A DNA stretch of 14,734 nt. Origin: Kiritimatiellales bacterium. GTDB taxonomy: Bacteria; Verrucomicrobiota; Kiritimatiellia; Kiritimatiellales; Pontiellaceae. Below, piece after piece: positions 1-7,040 of the stretch; positions within the stretch are counted from its first letter, which is position 1, and each line of letters starts with the position of its first letter. A program made the position numbers and the translations under genes. The notes below the pieces were generated by a model. That model saw only the letters and a list, made by a program, of their open reading frames with translations. It searched no databases and was not told the DNA's origin. The stretch is from positions 1 to 14,734 of the forward strand of contig JAIPIO010000068.1 of NCBI GenBank assembly GCA_021734595.1. The letters are read 5' to 3'.

Positions 1-600
1 GAGTTTGACCAGGTTCAGTTCAGGATCTCCGGTCTGCGCGGCCTGCAGCAGATCAACCAGTGCCTGTGGCATTTTTGCGGAGACTGGGCGGACAGCCACA
101 CCGATATTTCCGGTGATCACGTGCTGGTCAACGCCGCCAAGGTGGTATCGACGGACGGACTCTCGGCGGCGGCGGACTCCGCCGTGCAGGTGTTTGCCTC
201 GGCCGCCTACAAGCGCAACCACGTGGTGGGGCGCGCCTTTACCGACTCCCGGCCGTTCCGGATTTTCGAGGGTAGCAACGATGTCCTGCACGGGAATACC
301 TACGAGGTGCTGGCCACCCGCTACGGCGGGGCCGATGCCGAGGCGGTGGGGCTGGAGCTTGAACGGTACGGGCTGAAACTGTCCGACGACGTGCCGGCGG
401 CGGTGCGGGATGTTATGGTGCGCAGCGACGAACTCTCCCAGCGGCAGAAGATCCAATATGGGAAAATGGTTGCCTGGATGCTGGTGCAGGCGGTCCTCGA
501 ACGGGAGTCGTCCCGCGATGGCAGTCCCGTGGAAGACGGGTTGCGGTTGGCCCAGCGGCACATGGCGGCCCATGCGGCGGAGTTCCCGTATCTGGGGTGA
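1..600 (+). CDS. Acyl-CoA dehydrogenase family protein, C-terminal part (5' truncated by window edge)
   Basis: The reading frame is open from base 1 and stops with TGA at 598-600, leaving the last 199 residues. The segment reading RAFTDSRPFRIFEGSNDVLH matches the C-terminal helical domain of FAD-dependent acyl-CoA dehydrogenases, where an 'R-I-[FY]-[ED]-G-[ST]-N' motif near the active site contacts FAD and substrate. Family members oxidise acyl-CoA thioesters at the alpha-beta bond and pass electrons to ETF. The catalytic base and the N-terminal half lie outside the window, so the substrate class cannot be judged. The tail after the motif is longer than in short-chain family members, which could mean a distinct subfamily. 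The next gene begins only 25 bp downstream on the same strand, so co-transcription is likely. Confidence 0.8.
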   Translation, partial: EFDQVQFRISGLRGLQQINQCLWHFCGDWADSHTDISGDHVLVNAAKVVSTDGLSAAADSAVQVFASAAYKRNHVVGRAFTDSRPFRIFEGSNDVLHGNTYEVLATRYGGADAEAVGLELERYGLKLSDDVPAAVRDVMVRSDELSQRQKIQYGKMVAWMLVQAVLERESSRDGSPVEDGLRLAQRHMAAHAAEFPYLG

Positions 601-625
601 TTCGGCAACACAAAAAACGTGATTC

Positions 626-2209
626 ATGAATGGTGGGGGAAACTTGGAGAAAAAGGTCGATGTAGTCGTAATTGGTGCCGGTGCCGGCGGATTGACTTCT
701 GCCGCACTGCTGTCGAAAGCCGGGCTGAACATTGTTGTTGCCGAGAGTCAACCGGGAATCGGGGGATACCTGGCCTGTTTCGAGCGTGACGGGTATCGGT
801 TTAATTCCTCGATTGAATGGTTGAGCGAGTGCGGGCCGGAGGGATTTGCGCGGGCGGTTTTTGACCATATCGGCCCGGACTTTCCACATTGTCCACCGCT
901 GACAAAACTATTCCGCGGAAAGAACGACGCCACGGACTATTTGCTGACGGACCATCCGTTTGATATGCGGGATCAACTGATTAAGGAATTCCCGGAAGAT
1001 GAAACCGGGATCCGGTTGCTGTTTGATGAGGCCCAGAAACTGGGCGGTCGCCTGCGGGGCCTCACGCAGTGTGTTCAGTCCGCAGAAACCATGTCGTTAT
1101 TGCAAAAGTTTCTTCACCACCATCGCATGGCCTTTTTGGGCATGCCGATGATCAGATTTGTCCGTGCGCCGATCGACAAGGCCCTGACGCGCTATTTTTC
1201 AGCCGAGCGCGCCAGGCAACTATTCTGCAGCCAGGAATCGCTGATGTCCGTGATCGTTCCGATCGCATGGGCGTTTACCGGGAACTACCAGAAATGCCCG
1301 GCGGGCGGCAGCGAAGTGATTGCGCAGTGGCTGTACGACATCGTCAAAGAAGCGGGCTCTGAAATATTGGTTGGCTGCCGGGTGGATGGTATCGAGCTGG
1401 ATGACTATGGCGCGGCCTGCGGCGTGCGCCTGGAAGATGGTCGTGTGATTGCTGCAAAATATGTGATAGCGGCCTGCGACCTGCTGAGCGTGTATGAAAG
1501 CATGCTGCCGGCGGGAGCGGTCCGCCCCGGAAAAATAAACGCGTTGCGGAATGCGGATCTGTACCATTCCTGTTTCAGTATTTTTATTGGTCTGGATTGC
1601 CCGGCTTCGGAGTTGGGATTCGGTGAGGAAGCCCTGAACCTGACCCGGTCGGATGTGAACCGCGCCGATCACGTCGGTGGCGATCCGCACCAGACGATCA
1701 TCAGCGTGCTGTCCGAATCCGAACGGGACGCCACGATGGCTCCGCCGGGAAAGGGATCCCTGACCATTCACTGTCCGGCCTACATGTCGTACGAAAGCAA
1801 CTGGAAGACCGGGCCGGACTTTGAAACGGGCGATGCATATAATGAGTTAAAGAAAAAATTTGCGGATATTTTGCTGGATCGCTTGGAAGCCGGGGTTGCC
1901 CCGGGACTGCGCGGCCACATTCAAATGATGAATATTGCCACCCCGATCTCCTATTGGCGGTATACCGGCAATGCGCAGGGAACGACCTCCAGTCTGAAAC
2001 CGACGGGCAGGAACATCCGCGCCGGCGTGGCGCGCCATAAGACGCCGATCAAAAGACTGCTGGTAGGAGGCGATTGGGGAGAGTACGGCGGTGGGCTGCC
2101 CATGGCGGTGAAATCCGGCGCAAACGCCAGTTTGATTGTTCTCAAAGATCTGAAACCCGATCATTTCAGCGAGCTGCGGAATGTCCTCTCCGGGCGAAGC
2201 GGCGCATAA
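626..2209 (+). CDS. FAD-dependent phytoene desaturase / carotenoid isomerase-like oxidoreductase
   Basis: This 527-residue protein has the N-terminal dinucleotide-binding motif VVVIGAGAGGLTSAALLSKAG at about residues 13-33, with E40 placed to bind the ribose, followed by PGIGG. The C-terminal FAD-contact segment reads LLVGGDWGEYGGGLPMAVKSG, near residue 480. This two-part arrangement and the length are typical of the phytoene-dehydrogenase-related family (CrtI, CrtISO, retinol-saturase type). Members desaturate or isomerise polyenes, but many bacterial homologues have unknown substrates. No carotenoid gene is adjacent, and the neighbour is an acyl-CoA dehydrogenase, so a lipid substrate is equally possible. 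The ATG at 626 lacks a clear Shine-Dalgarno; a TTG at 644 has a G-rich stretch (635-639) upstream and is an alternative start that keeps the Rossmann motif. The last 130 bp are duplicated, in decayed form, at 4870-5000. Confidence 0.8.
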   Translation: MNGGGNLEKKVDVVVIGAGAGGLTSAALLSKAGLNIVVAESQPGIGGYLACFERDGYRFNSSIEWLSECGPEGFARAVFDHIGPDFPHCPPLTKLFRGKNDATDYLLTDHPFDMRDQLIKEFPEDETGIRLLFDEAQKLGGRLRGLTQCVQSAETMSLLQKFLHHHRMAFLGMPMIRFVRAPIDKALTRYFSAERARQLFCSQESLMSVIVPIAWAFTGNYQKCPAGGSEVIAQWLYDIVKEAGSEILVGCRVDGIELDDYGAACGVRLEDGRVIAAKYVIAACDLLSVYESMLPAGAVRPGKINALRNADLYHSCFSIFIGLDCPASELGFGEEALNLTRSDVNRADHVGGDPHQTIISVLSESERDATMAPPGKGSLTIHCPAYMSYESNWKTGPDFETGDAYNELKKKFADILLDRLEAGVAPGLRGHIQMMNIATPISYWRYTGNAQGTTSSLKPTGRNIRAGVARHKTPIKRLLVGGDWGEYGGGLPMAVKSGANASLIVLKDLKPDHFSELRNVLSGRSGA

Positions 2210-2230
2210 TCTAAATAGGATGAAAAAGGT

Positions 2231-2275
2231 TTCCAATCATTGGAAATCCGTCAGCCGACGGACCAACCATTGGAC
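2231..2275. repeat. Dyad repeat pair TTCCA-N5-TGGAA, array A
   Basis: A perfect 15-bp dyad, TTCCAATCATTGGAA, lies at 2231-2245. A degenerate partner (core CCAACCATTGG) lies at 2261-2275, starting 30 bp later. Between them sits a small hairpin, TCCGTC-agcc-GACGGA (2247-2262). The pair is located 21 bp after the oxidoreductase stop. The same dyad recurs in every large intergenic gap downstream. With an odd central base and a short core it looks more like a protein-bound dyad or a repeat-family unit than a strong RNA terminator. Confidence 0.75.
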
Positions 2276-2304
2276 TTCCGCCAAACGCAGGCCGCCTGCC
2301 ATCC

Positions 2305-2467
2305 TTGACAAAACCTTCGCCCTTCACTTAACTCTACCACCATGAAACCGCTCTTCAGAACGACCTCTCCGGGTGTGTGCCCCAATCGCCTGAAAAGCAA
2401 TTTCCTATCAGTCCTTCCTGCGCGAAGCGAACGGCAAACACGGCATATATCTCGTCGTGACCGGTGA
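2305..2467 (+). promoter_or_regulatory. Promoter/leader cassette, copy A (promoter, leaderless ATG, 41-codon ORF)
   Basis: A consensus -35 box TTGACA (2305-2310) is followed by exactly 17 bp and TTAACT (2328-2333, 3 of 6 matches to the -10 consensus). Eight bases later comes the ATG at 2342. A transcript from this promoter would start at or next to the ATG, so a leaderless mRNA is inferred; no Shine-Dalgarno is visible. The ATG opens MKPLFRTTSPGVCPNRLKSN and continues to TGA at 2465-2467, giving a 41-residue product. Homology to copy B (5127-5232) ends at about 2410, so the last part of this ORF is an accidental fusion. The cassette here appears orphaned, with no intact gene in frame. Confidence 0.6.
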
Positions 2468-2519
2468 TCTCAAATTCACCCATCCGCGCTTCTTTGCCGG
2501 CGCCCCAAAACAGCTGTAG
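2412..2519 (+). pseudogene. C-terminal remnant of an unidentified gene
   Basis: Beginning just after the end of the cassette homology, one frame reads FLREANGKHGIYLVVTGDL and then KFTHPRFFAGAPKQL, ending at TAG 2517-2519. The composition is protein-like (alternating hydrophobic strand, charged turns), unlike a random frame, and no start codon or upstream gene body remains. I read it as the last 36 codons of a lost gene that was joined to the cassette by recombination or deletion. The family is not recognised. It could be chance, since 36 codons is a short test. Confidence 0.35.
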
Positions 2520-2553
2520 TCAACAGTTAGACTAAAATTGCTGATTCACTTCA

Positions 2554-2582
2554 TTGACGGGCCTAATTCCTGCCCGTAGCAT
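2554..2582 (+). promoter_or_regulatory. Putative promoter for the GH20/GH67-like gene
   Basis: TTGACG (2554-2559), a 17-bp spacer and TAGCAT (2577-2582, 4 of 6 matches to the -10 consensus) lie upstream of the hydrolase gene. The predicted start would give a 5' leader of about 45-50 nt containing an AAAGGATGG ribosome site (2621-2629). A second AT-rich hexamer, TATAAC at 2606-2611, has no matching -35 box. This is a consensus match only. Confidence 0.35.
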
Positions 2583-2636
2583 TCATCATATATTCGGTCT
2601 GATCTTATAACTTCCGAATGAAAGGATGGGTGTGTG

Positions 2637-4814
2637 ATGAAATATGGTTTACTGGTTTTATGTTTCTGTGTTGTCCCTTCATTGCTGCACGCGGCGGTTG
2701 TGATGGATCAGCCCGGCCCGCAGGCGGCTTTCGGACGCGATGCCCTGCTCGCGACGGGCGTGGCGTGCGATGTCCGCATGTCGATCGTCGAGGACGATGC
2801 CCTTAAGTCGGAGGGCTTCCGCATTGTCCGCAAAGGCGATCAGATCCGCATCACCGCCATCGATGCCGCCGGTCTAATGTATGGCGGGCTGGAGGTCGCC
2901 GAACTGTTGCGGGAAGGCGGGATCAAAGCCCTAAAGAACGCGCTTCAGAATCCCTACATGCAGATGCGCGGCACCAAGTTTAACGCCCCGTTGGATCTGC
3001 GCACCCCCAGCTACACGGACGTCTGCGATTCGGCCCAGGTCAACATTCCGACGATGTGGGATTTTTCCTTCTGGACCGAATACATCGATGCACTGGCCTC
3101 CGCGCGCTACAACTATATCTCCATGTGGAGCCTGCATCCGTTCCCGTCGCTGGTGAAGGTGCCCGGCTACGAAAAGGTGGCGCTCAACGATGTGCTGCGT
3201 TCGCGCACCATCCGCGCCAAGGAATACTACTCGCTCCTCGGCCAGGGCTTTGTTTCGCCGGAAATCCTCGAAGACGCCGAGGTTGTGAAAAAGATGACCA
3301 TCGACGAAAAGATTGATTTCTGGCGGCAAGTCATGGCCTACGGGAAATCGCGCAATGTCGATTTTTATTTTGTGACCTGGAACATTTTTACCGACGGTAC
3401 CTTCGGGCAGTACGGCATCACGGAGAAGGTGGACAATCCCGTGACGGTCGACTATTTCCGAAAGAGCGTAGCACAGATGTTCCTGACCTACCCCGATCTT
3501 GCCGGCATCGGGCTGACCACCGGCGAAAACATGCCCAAGGTCAATCAACAGGAAAAGGAAGACTGGGCGTTCGCCACCTATGGACAGGGCGTGCTTGATG
3601 CCGCCAAGGCGATGCCGGGCCGTAAGATCCGCTTTATCCACCGCCAGCACATGGCCAGTGCACAGGCCGTGCTCGACACCTTTGAACCGCTGGTTGAAAA
3701 TCCCGACATCGATTTTGTCTTCAGCTTCAAATATGCTAAGGCGCACGTCTACAGCAGCACGAAACAGCCCTATCACGAAAAGTTTGTGAAGGATCTCGCG
3801 CCGCGCGGCGTGAAGACCATCTGGACACTGCGCAACGACGATACCTTCCAGTTCCGCTGGGGTGCGCCCGGCTTCGTCCGCGAATTCATGGAAAACATTC
3901 CCTACGATGTTTCGCAGGGCTACTACTTTGGTTCCGACCAATGGATCTGGGGTCGCGAATTCCTCCACCGCTCCGGCCCGAGCCAGGGTGAGCTTGAATT
4001 AAAAAAGCATGCGTATCAATGGATGCTCTGGGGCCGGCTGGGCTATGACCCCACCCTTTCGGACAAGCGGATCATCGACTGGCTCGGCTCTCGTTTTGAT
4101 CTCGATGCCACCCAGGCCCGCGTACTGTTCGACGCTTGGCAGAATGCCTCCATGATCTACCCGACCGTGACCGGCTTCCACTGGGGTTCGCTCGATTTCC
4201 AGTGGTACATCGAAGGTTGCGAAAGCAAGCCGAGCTATTCAAAAACCGAAACCGGGTTCAACGACGTCAACTTTTTCATCTCCCTGCCGCCGCATCCCTA
4301 TGCCGACTGCCAGTCGATTCCCGACTTTGTCGCCGGCAAAAAATCGGACAAGCAAAATCCGATGCAGGTGGCCGACCGGCTGGAGGACTATTCCAATCAG
4401 GCTGAAGCCCTGCTTAAAAAACTGAACGCTGCGCCCGGAATGGAACTTGCTCGCTCATTGGCCGACATTGATATCGTCGCCGCCATGGGCCGCTACTACA
4501 CCGAAAAAATCCGAGGCTCGACGCAGCTTGCACTCTTCCGCGAAACGCAGAAGCCGGAACATCAGGCCAAAGCCATCGAACATCTGGTCAAGGCTGCCCG
4601 CGCCTGGCAGATCTACACAGAAAAAGTTCTGGCGCTGTATAAAAATCCGCTCTGGACCAACCGCGTCGGCTACGTGGACCTCAAAGCCAACTACCTCTGC
4701 GCACTCGATGATATCCGCATCGCCGGCGGCAACCCGGCCATCGCCGGTTTTCCCGCCGAACTCGCCACTGAAAACGAACCCGTCGCCCGTCCGTGGGGAA
4801 AAGCAGCGCAGTAG
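2637..4814 (+). CDS. Secreted GH20/GH67-like glycoside hydrolase (family uncertain)
   Basis: The preferred start is the ATG at 2637, 7 bp after an AAAGGATGG Shine-Dalgarno; an in-frame GTG immediately precedes it at 2634. The 725-residue product begins with a signal peptide (MKYGLLVLCFCVVPSLLHA). Residues about 50-95 read SEGFRIVRKGDQIRITAIDA then GLMYGGLEVAELL, the small alpha/beta domain that precedes the catalytic barrel in GH20, GH67, GH84 and GH115 enzymes. A long barrel-like region follows, including MRGTKFNAPLDLRTPSYTD and a strand ending GIGLTTGEN, whose Glu (E297) is a candidate catalytic acid. The C-terminal third is helical and Trp/Tyr-rich. The sequence does not match a family I can name, and the substrate is unknown (a uronic-acid or amino-sugar glycan is a guess). 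A 10-bp hairpin lies 11 bp after the stop. Confidence 0.65.
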   Translation: MKYGLLVLCFCVVPSLLHAAVVMDQPGPQAAFGRDALLATGVACDVRMSIVEDDALKSEGFRIVRKGDQIRITAIDAAGLMYGGLEVAELLREGGIKALKNALQNPYMQMRGTKFNAPLDLRTPSYTDVCDSAQVNIPTMWDFSFWTEYIDALASARYNYISMWSLHPFPSLVKVPGYEKVALNDVLRSRTIRAKEYYSLLGQGFVSPEILEDAEVVKKMTIDEKIDFWRQVMAYGKSRNVDFYFVTWNIFTDGTFGQYGITEKVDNPVTVDYFRKSVAQMFLTYPDLAGIGLTTGENMPKVNQQEKEDWAFATYGQGVLDAAKAMPGRKIRFIHRQHMASAQAVLDTFEPLVENPDIDFVFSFKYAKAHVYSSTKQPYHEKFVKDLAPRGVKTIWTLRNDDTFQFRWGAPGFVREFMENIPYDVSQGYYFGSDQWIWGREFLHRSGPSQGELELKKHAYQWMLWGRLGYDPTLSDKRIIDWLGSRFDLDATQARVLFDAWQNASMIYPTVTGFHWGSLDFQWYIEGCESKPSYSKTETGFNDVNFFISLPPHPYADCQSIPDFVAGKKSDKQNPMQVADRLEDYSNQAEALLKKLNAAPGMELARSLADIDIVAAMGRYYTEKIRGSTQLALFRETQKPEHQAKAIEHLVKAARAWQIYTEKVLALYKNPLWTNRVGYVDLKANYLCALDDIRIAGGNPAIAGFPAELATENEPVARPWGKAAQ

Positions 4815-4825
4815 TGACCGAACGC

Positions 4826-4848
4826 AGACGCGGCATTTTGCCGCGTCT
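4826..4848 (+). terminator. Perfect 10-bp hairpin after the hydrolase gene
   Basis: AGACGCGGCA and TGCCGCGTCT pair perfectly around a TTT loop, 11 bp after the TAG of the upstream gene. The location suits a transcription terminator or mRNA 3'-end stabiliser. It lacks a downstream T-tract (ACATTCCTCC follows), so classic intrinsic termination is doubtful. A related half-sequence, GTTGCCGCGTCC, occurs in the insert inside the leader at 8451-8541, which hints that this is a dispersed repeat rather than a gene-specific terminator. Confidence 0.45.
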
Positions 4849-4869
4849 ACATTCCTCCGAGAGCCTGGC

Positions 4870-5000
4870 GGAGAATACGGCGTTGGGCTGCCCATGGCGG
4901 TAAATCCGGCGCAAACGCCAGTTTGATTGTTCTCAAAGATCTGAAACCCGGTCATTTCAGCGAGCTGCGGAAAGTCCTCTCCGGGCAAAGCGGCGCATGA
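4870..5000 (+). pseudogene. Decayed duplicate of the oxidoreductase 3' end
   Basis: This stretch aligns with 2078-2209, the last 43 codons of the FAD oxidoreductase. By eye the two differ by about six substitutions and one base. The copy lacks one G at the position of 2107-2108 (GCGGTGAAATCC versus GCGGTAAATCC), which breaks the frame. Several differences change residues (Asp to Gly, Asn to Lys, Arg to Gln), and the stop is TGA instead of TAA. No upstream part of the gene is present. It is therefore a non-coding duplication scar, not a gene. The homology continues beyond the stop only in blocks: the dyad region and then the cassette. Confidence 0.85.
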
Positions 5001-5029
5001 TCCAAACGCTTCCAACGTGTCAGGGCGTA

Positions 5030-5047
5030 GTCCGTCGGGTGACGGAC
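5030..5047. repeat. Small hairpin GTCCGTC/GACGGAC
   Basis: GTCCGTC and GACGGAC pair perfectly around a GGGT loop. The same TCCGTC-N4-GACGGA unit lies at 2247-2262 in the duplicated region A, but there it sits between the two dyads, while here it precedes them. The unit therefore changed place or was differently deleted between the two copies. No function is evident. Confidence 0.55.
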
Positions 5048-5050
5048 GAA

Positions 5051-5087
5051 GACTGATGATTGGAAAATAGATTCCAGCGATTGGAAA
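5051..5087. repeat. Dyad repeat pair, array B
   Basis: A half-degraded dyad (right half ATTGGAA, 5051-5065) is followed after the six-base spacer AATAGA by TTCCAGCGATTGGAA (5072-5086). The start-to-start distance is 21 bp. The six-base spacer is identical to the one in the array at 9802. After the second dyad, TTGGACTCCCGCC resumes homology with the region after the second dyad of array A, so about 21 bp have been deleted here relative to A. Confidence 0.7.
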
Positions 5088-5126
5088 TCCGTTGGACTCC
5101 CGCCAAACGCAGGCCGCCTGCCATCC

Positions 5127-5240
5127 TTGACAAAACCTTCGCCCTCCACTTAACTCTGCCACCATGAAACCACTCTTCAGAACGACCTCTCCCAGTGTGT
5201 GCCCCAATCGCTTGAAAAGCGATTTCCTATCAATTTGCGC
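5127..5240 (+). promoter_or_regulatory. Promoter/leader cassette, copy B
   Basis: TTGACA (5127-5132), a 17-bp spacer, TTAACT (5150-5155) and eight bases precede the ATG at 5164. Box sequence and spacing are identical to copy A, and the first 23 codons (MKPLFRTTSPSVCPNRLKSD) differ from A at four bases, two of them silent. Homology ends at about 5232. This copy is in frame with a complete secreted protein gene. The predicted transcript start falls at the ATG, so leaderless translation is inferred. A short GCAGG-ccg-CCTGC inverted repeat lies just upstream of the -35 box in both copies. Confidence 0.6.
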
Positions 5241-6828
5241 ATCAATGATTTTGAAAGCAGCCAGTCATATTTGCAGAGAGCTTATCCATTATGTTTTGTT
5301 GCTGCTGTTTTTTGCTGCGGTGGGTTTAGGGGCGGCCGAACGACCGGCATCTGCCGGTATCGCCGCGATCCGGCTTGGGCAGATTCGAACCGAGGGGTTG
5401 GAGTCTGAGGACTTTATCCGGTCCACACAGATCTACATGACATGGGCGCAAATTCAGCCAGAGCGGGATCGATTTGATTGGACACTTCTTCACGCGGGGC
5501 TGGATAAGGCGCTTGCGTTGAGGAAGCCGGTTATGATCAATGTCAACCTGCCGGCTCCGGAATGGCTGTGGGATGAGGTCGCATGGATAAAGATTCATCC
5601 AAAATGGCCACAAAACAAACAGCCGCAGTTCTGGGATCCGGTTTATATTGAATATCACACGGATTGGATCCGACGTCTGGCTGGCGAAATCGGCGCGTAT
5701 CGCAACGGCGCTGCAGTCTCTTGGGTATTGGGGGTGCGGGTGATGCCGAACGGCCTGAATCCGGAAAATGTGGATACCGGCAATCACCCGGCGGATCCCG
5801 CGTGGGATCTGCCGAATACTCCCGGCAGTTGGCATTATCCGCCCGGATATACTGCACAGAACTGGCGTTGCAAGGTCCCGGGAACCGGAGCGGTTACAGA
5901 TGCTTATATGGCCGCGGTCATGAGGGCCTATCTGCAAGCGTTCGAGCCGCTGGGAATTGACTGCGGATTCCGGGCGCCGAAATTCAACCGGATGTACGGT
6001 GCCGCCGCTATGCACGCGCTTTTCGAAAATCCGTTGGCAATGGCGATTGATACTGGGTGTGAGGCCGGTGTACTTGAAAAAAGTTCCTACGACCGTTTTC
6101 CTGTCATGCGCCACCGCTGCCGCATTGCCGGAGCTCCCGGATATTGGGAGGATTATAATCATTCTGCTTTTACGGCGCGGTATGAAAATCCCGCTGCGGA
6201 TTTCTATTGGCGCCAGCTCATCAAGCTGGATGCCGGAGTGTCCTGGAGCGGAACCTACGGGGCGGATCTGGAGAAATACCGGACCCATCCGGGTTATCGG
6301 AAAGCAATGGATTTTTTCAACAAATACGCCGGATGTCACAACCTGCCTGACCAGTCGCCCGGCGCTTGGCTTGCCTTCTGCGACGGCGAGGATCTTAAAG
6401 ATGTCGAGGGTCGACGGGTGCGTGACCTCTCTTTTTTTATGAAGTGTAGCAGTCCGCCGGAGAATGTGCACTACAGCCGAAACCACTCGCATGCGGCGCT
6501 TTCACAGGAGTGGTATTGCGCCCGGGTTGACGGAGTCTGTTCGTTTGATGTTGCGGGTGATTTTGCGCACAGTTTTTCAACCGGCGTGCAATTCCGGGTC
6601 ACGTTTAAGGCGGAGCCGGACGTTGACTGGGTTTTGAAGTATCGTGTTGCTTCAGGCAGTTATACGACTGCGGGAGCGGTGTCGGGCATCGCCGATGGCG
6701 CCGGCTGGTGTACGAAAACATTTGAGCGGACTCCACGTGCCCCTCTCTTCACCGGCGACCAGGATTTGCTGATCGAAACCGTCCCCCCATCCGCTGTAAC
6801 GCTGCATATGATGGAGCTGTTGAGATAG
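5164..6828 (+). CDS. Secreted TIM-barrel glycoside hydrolase-like protein (GH42/GH5-like)
   Basis: The 554-residue product starts with the cassette leader (residues 1-23) joined to a second methionine at residue 28 (ATG 5245), from which a normal signal peptide runs (MILKAASHIC... VLLLLFFAAVGLGA). The mature part has a beta-alpha repeat pattern with TQIYMTWAQIQPERDRFDW and KPVMINVNLPAPEWLWDE, typical of GH42/GH5-type barrels in which a traveller-like 'W..ieP..G.fdw' strand opens the domain. A Gly-Tyr-Trp-Glu-Asp segment around residue 328 offers one candidate catalytic acid; I could not assign a clear pair. The last 95 residues look like a beta-sandwich. The ancestral start was probably 5245; the cassette would now supply promoter and start codon. 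Substrate is unknown. A weak hairpin with a T-tract follows at 6845. Confidence 0.6.
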   Translation: MKPLFRTTSPSVCPNRLKSDFLSICASMILKAASHICRELIHYVLLLLFFAAVGLGAAERPASAGIAAIRLGQIRTEGLESEDFIRSTQIYMTWAQIQPERDRFDWTLLHAGLDKALALRKPVMINVNLPAPEWLWDEVAWIKIHPKWPQNKQPQFWDPVYIEYHTDWIRRLAGEIGAYRNGAAVSWVLGVRVMPNGLNPENVDTGNHPADPAWDLPNTPGSWHYPPGYTAQNWRCKVPGTGAVTDAYMAAVMRAYLQAFEPLGIDCGFRAPKFNRMYGAAAMHALFENPLAMAIDTGCEAGVLEKSSYDRFPVMRHRCRIAGAPGYWEDYNHSAFTARYENPAADFYWRQLIKLDAGVSWSGTYGADLEKYRTHPGYRKAMDFFNKYAGCHNLPDQSPGAWLAFCDGEDLKDVEGRRVRDLSFFMKCSSPPENVHYSRNHSHAALSQEWYCARVDGVCSFDVAGDFAHSFSTGVQFRVTFKAEPDVDWVLKYRVASGSYTTAGAVSGIADGAGWCTKTFERTPRAPLFTGDQDLLIETVPPSAVTLHMMELLR

Positions 6829-6844
6829 TCCGGCGCCGCGGACT

Positions 6845-6868
6845 GCCGGCTCCTGACGCTGGCTTTTT
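6845..6868 (+). terminator. Possible intrinsic terminator
   Basis: GCCGG and CTGGC form a five-pair stem including one G-U pair, with a nine-base loop, followed by TTTTT. It lies 17 bp after the TAG of the preceding gene. The stem is short, so efficiency is doubtful. Another inverted repeat, GTCCG-N6-CGGAC, lies directly upstream at about 6829-6844. Confidence 0.4.
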
Positions 6869-7040
6869 GTATGTTGGTTCCCACGAGGTTTTGCGAATCG
6901 TATCTTCCCTGCCTCATTAATATCCGGCACAATCAGCAGCATGTTGCCGGGGTGTTAATTGAGAAGGGGTCGGCTGTGAAGATGGAAACGGAATCAGGAA
7001 AAAGAACGGATTCTAAAAAACATCGGCCGACCCTTTCAGA

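Noticed and set aside
2389..2410. CCCCAATCGCCTGAA in the cassette leader as another decayed dyad copy
   Set aside because: Only about half the positions match the dyad and the arms are not paired, so chance is as good an explanation.
2931..3968. Long minus-strand open frame (345 codons) inside the GH20/GH67-like gene
   Set aside because: It is the antisense shadow of a GC-rich gene with recognisable protein features on the plus strand.
2078..5232. Duplicated blocks as the ends of an insertion sequence or composite transposon
   Set aside because: No transposase, no terminal inverted repeats and no target-site duplication could be seen; the blocks begin inside a coding sequence.
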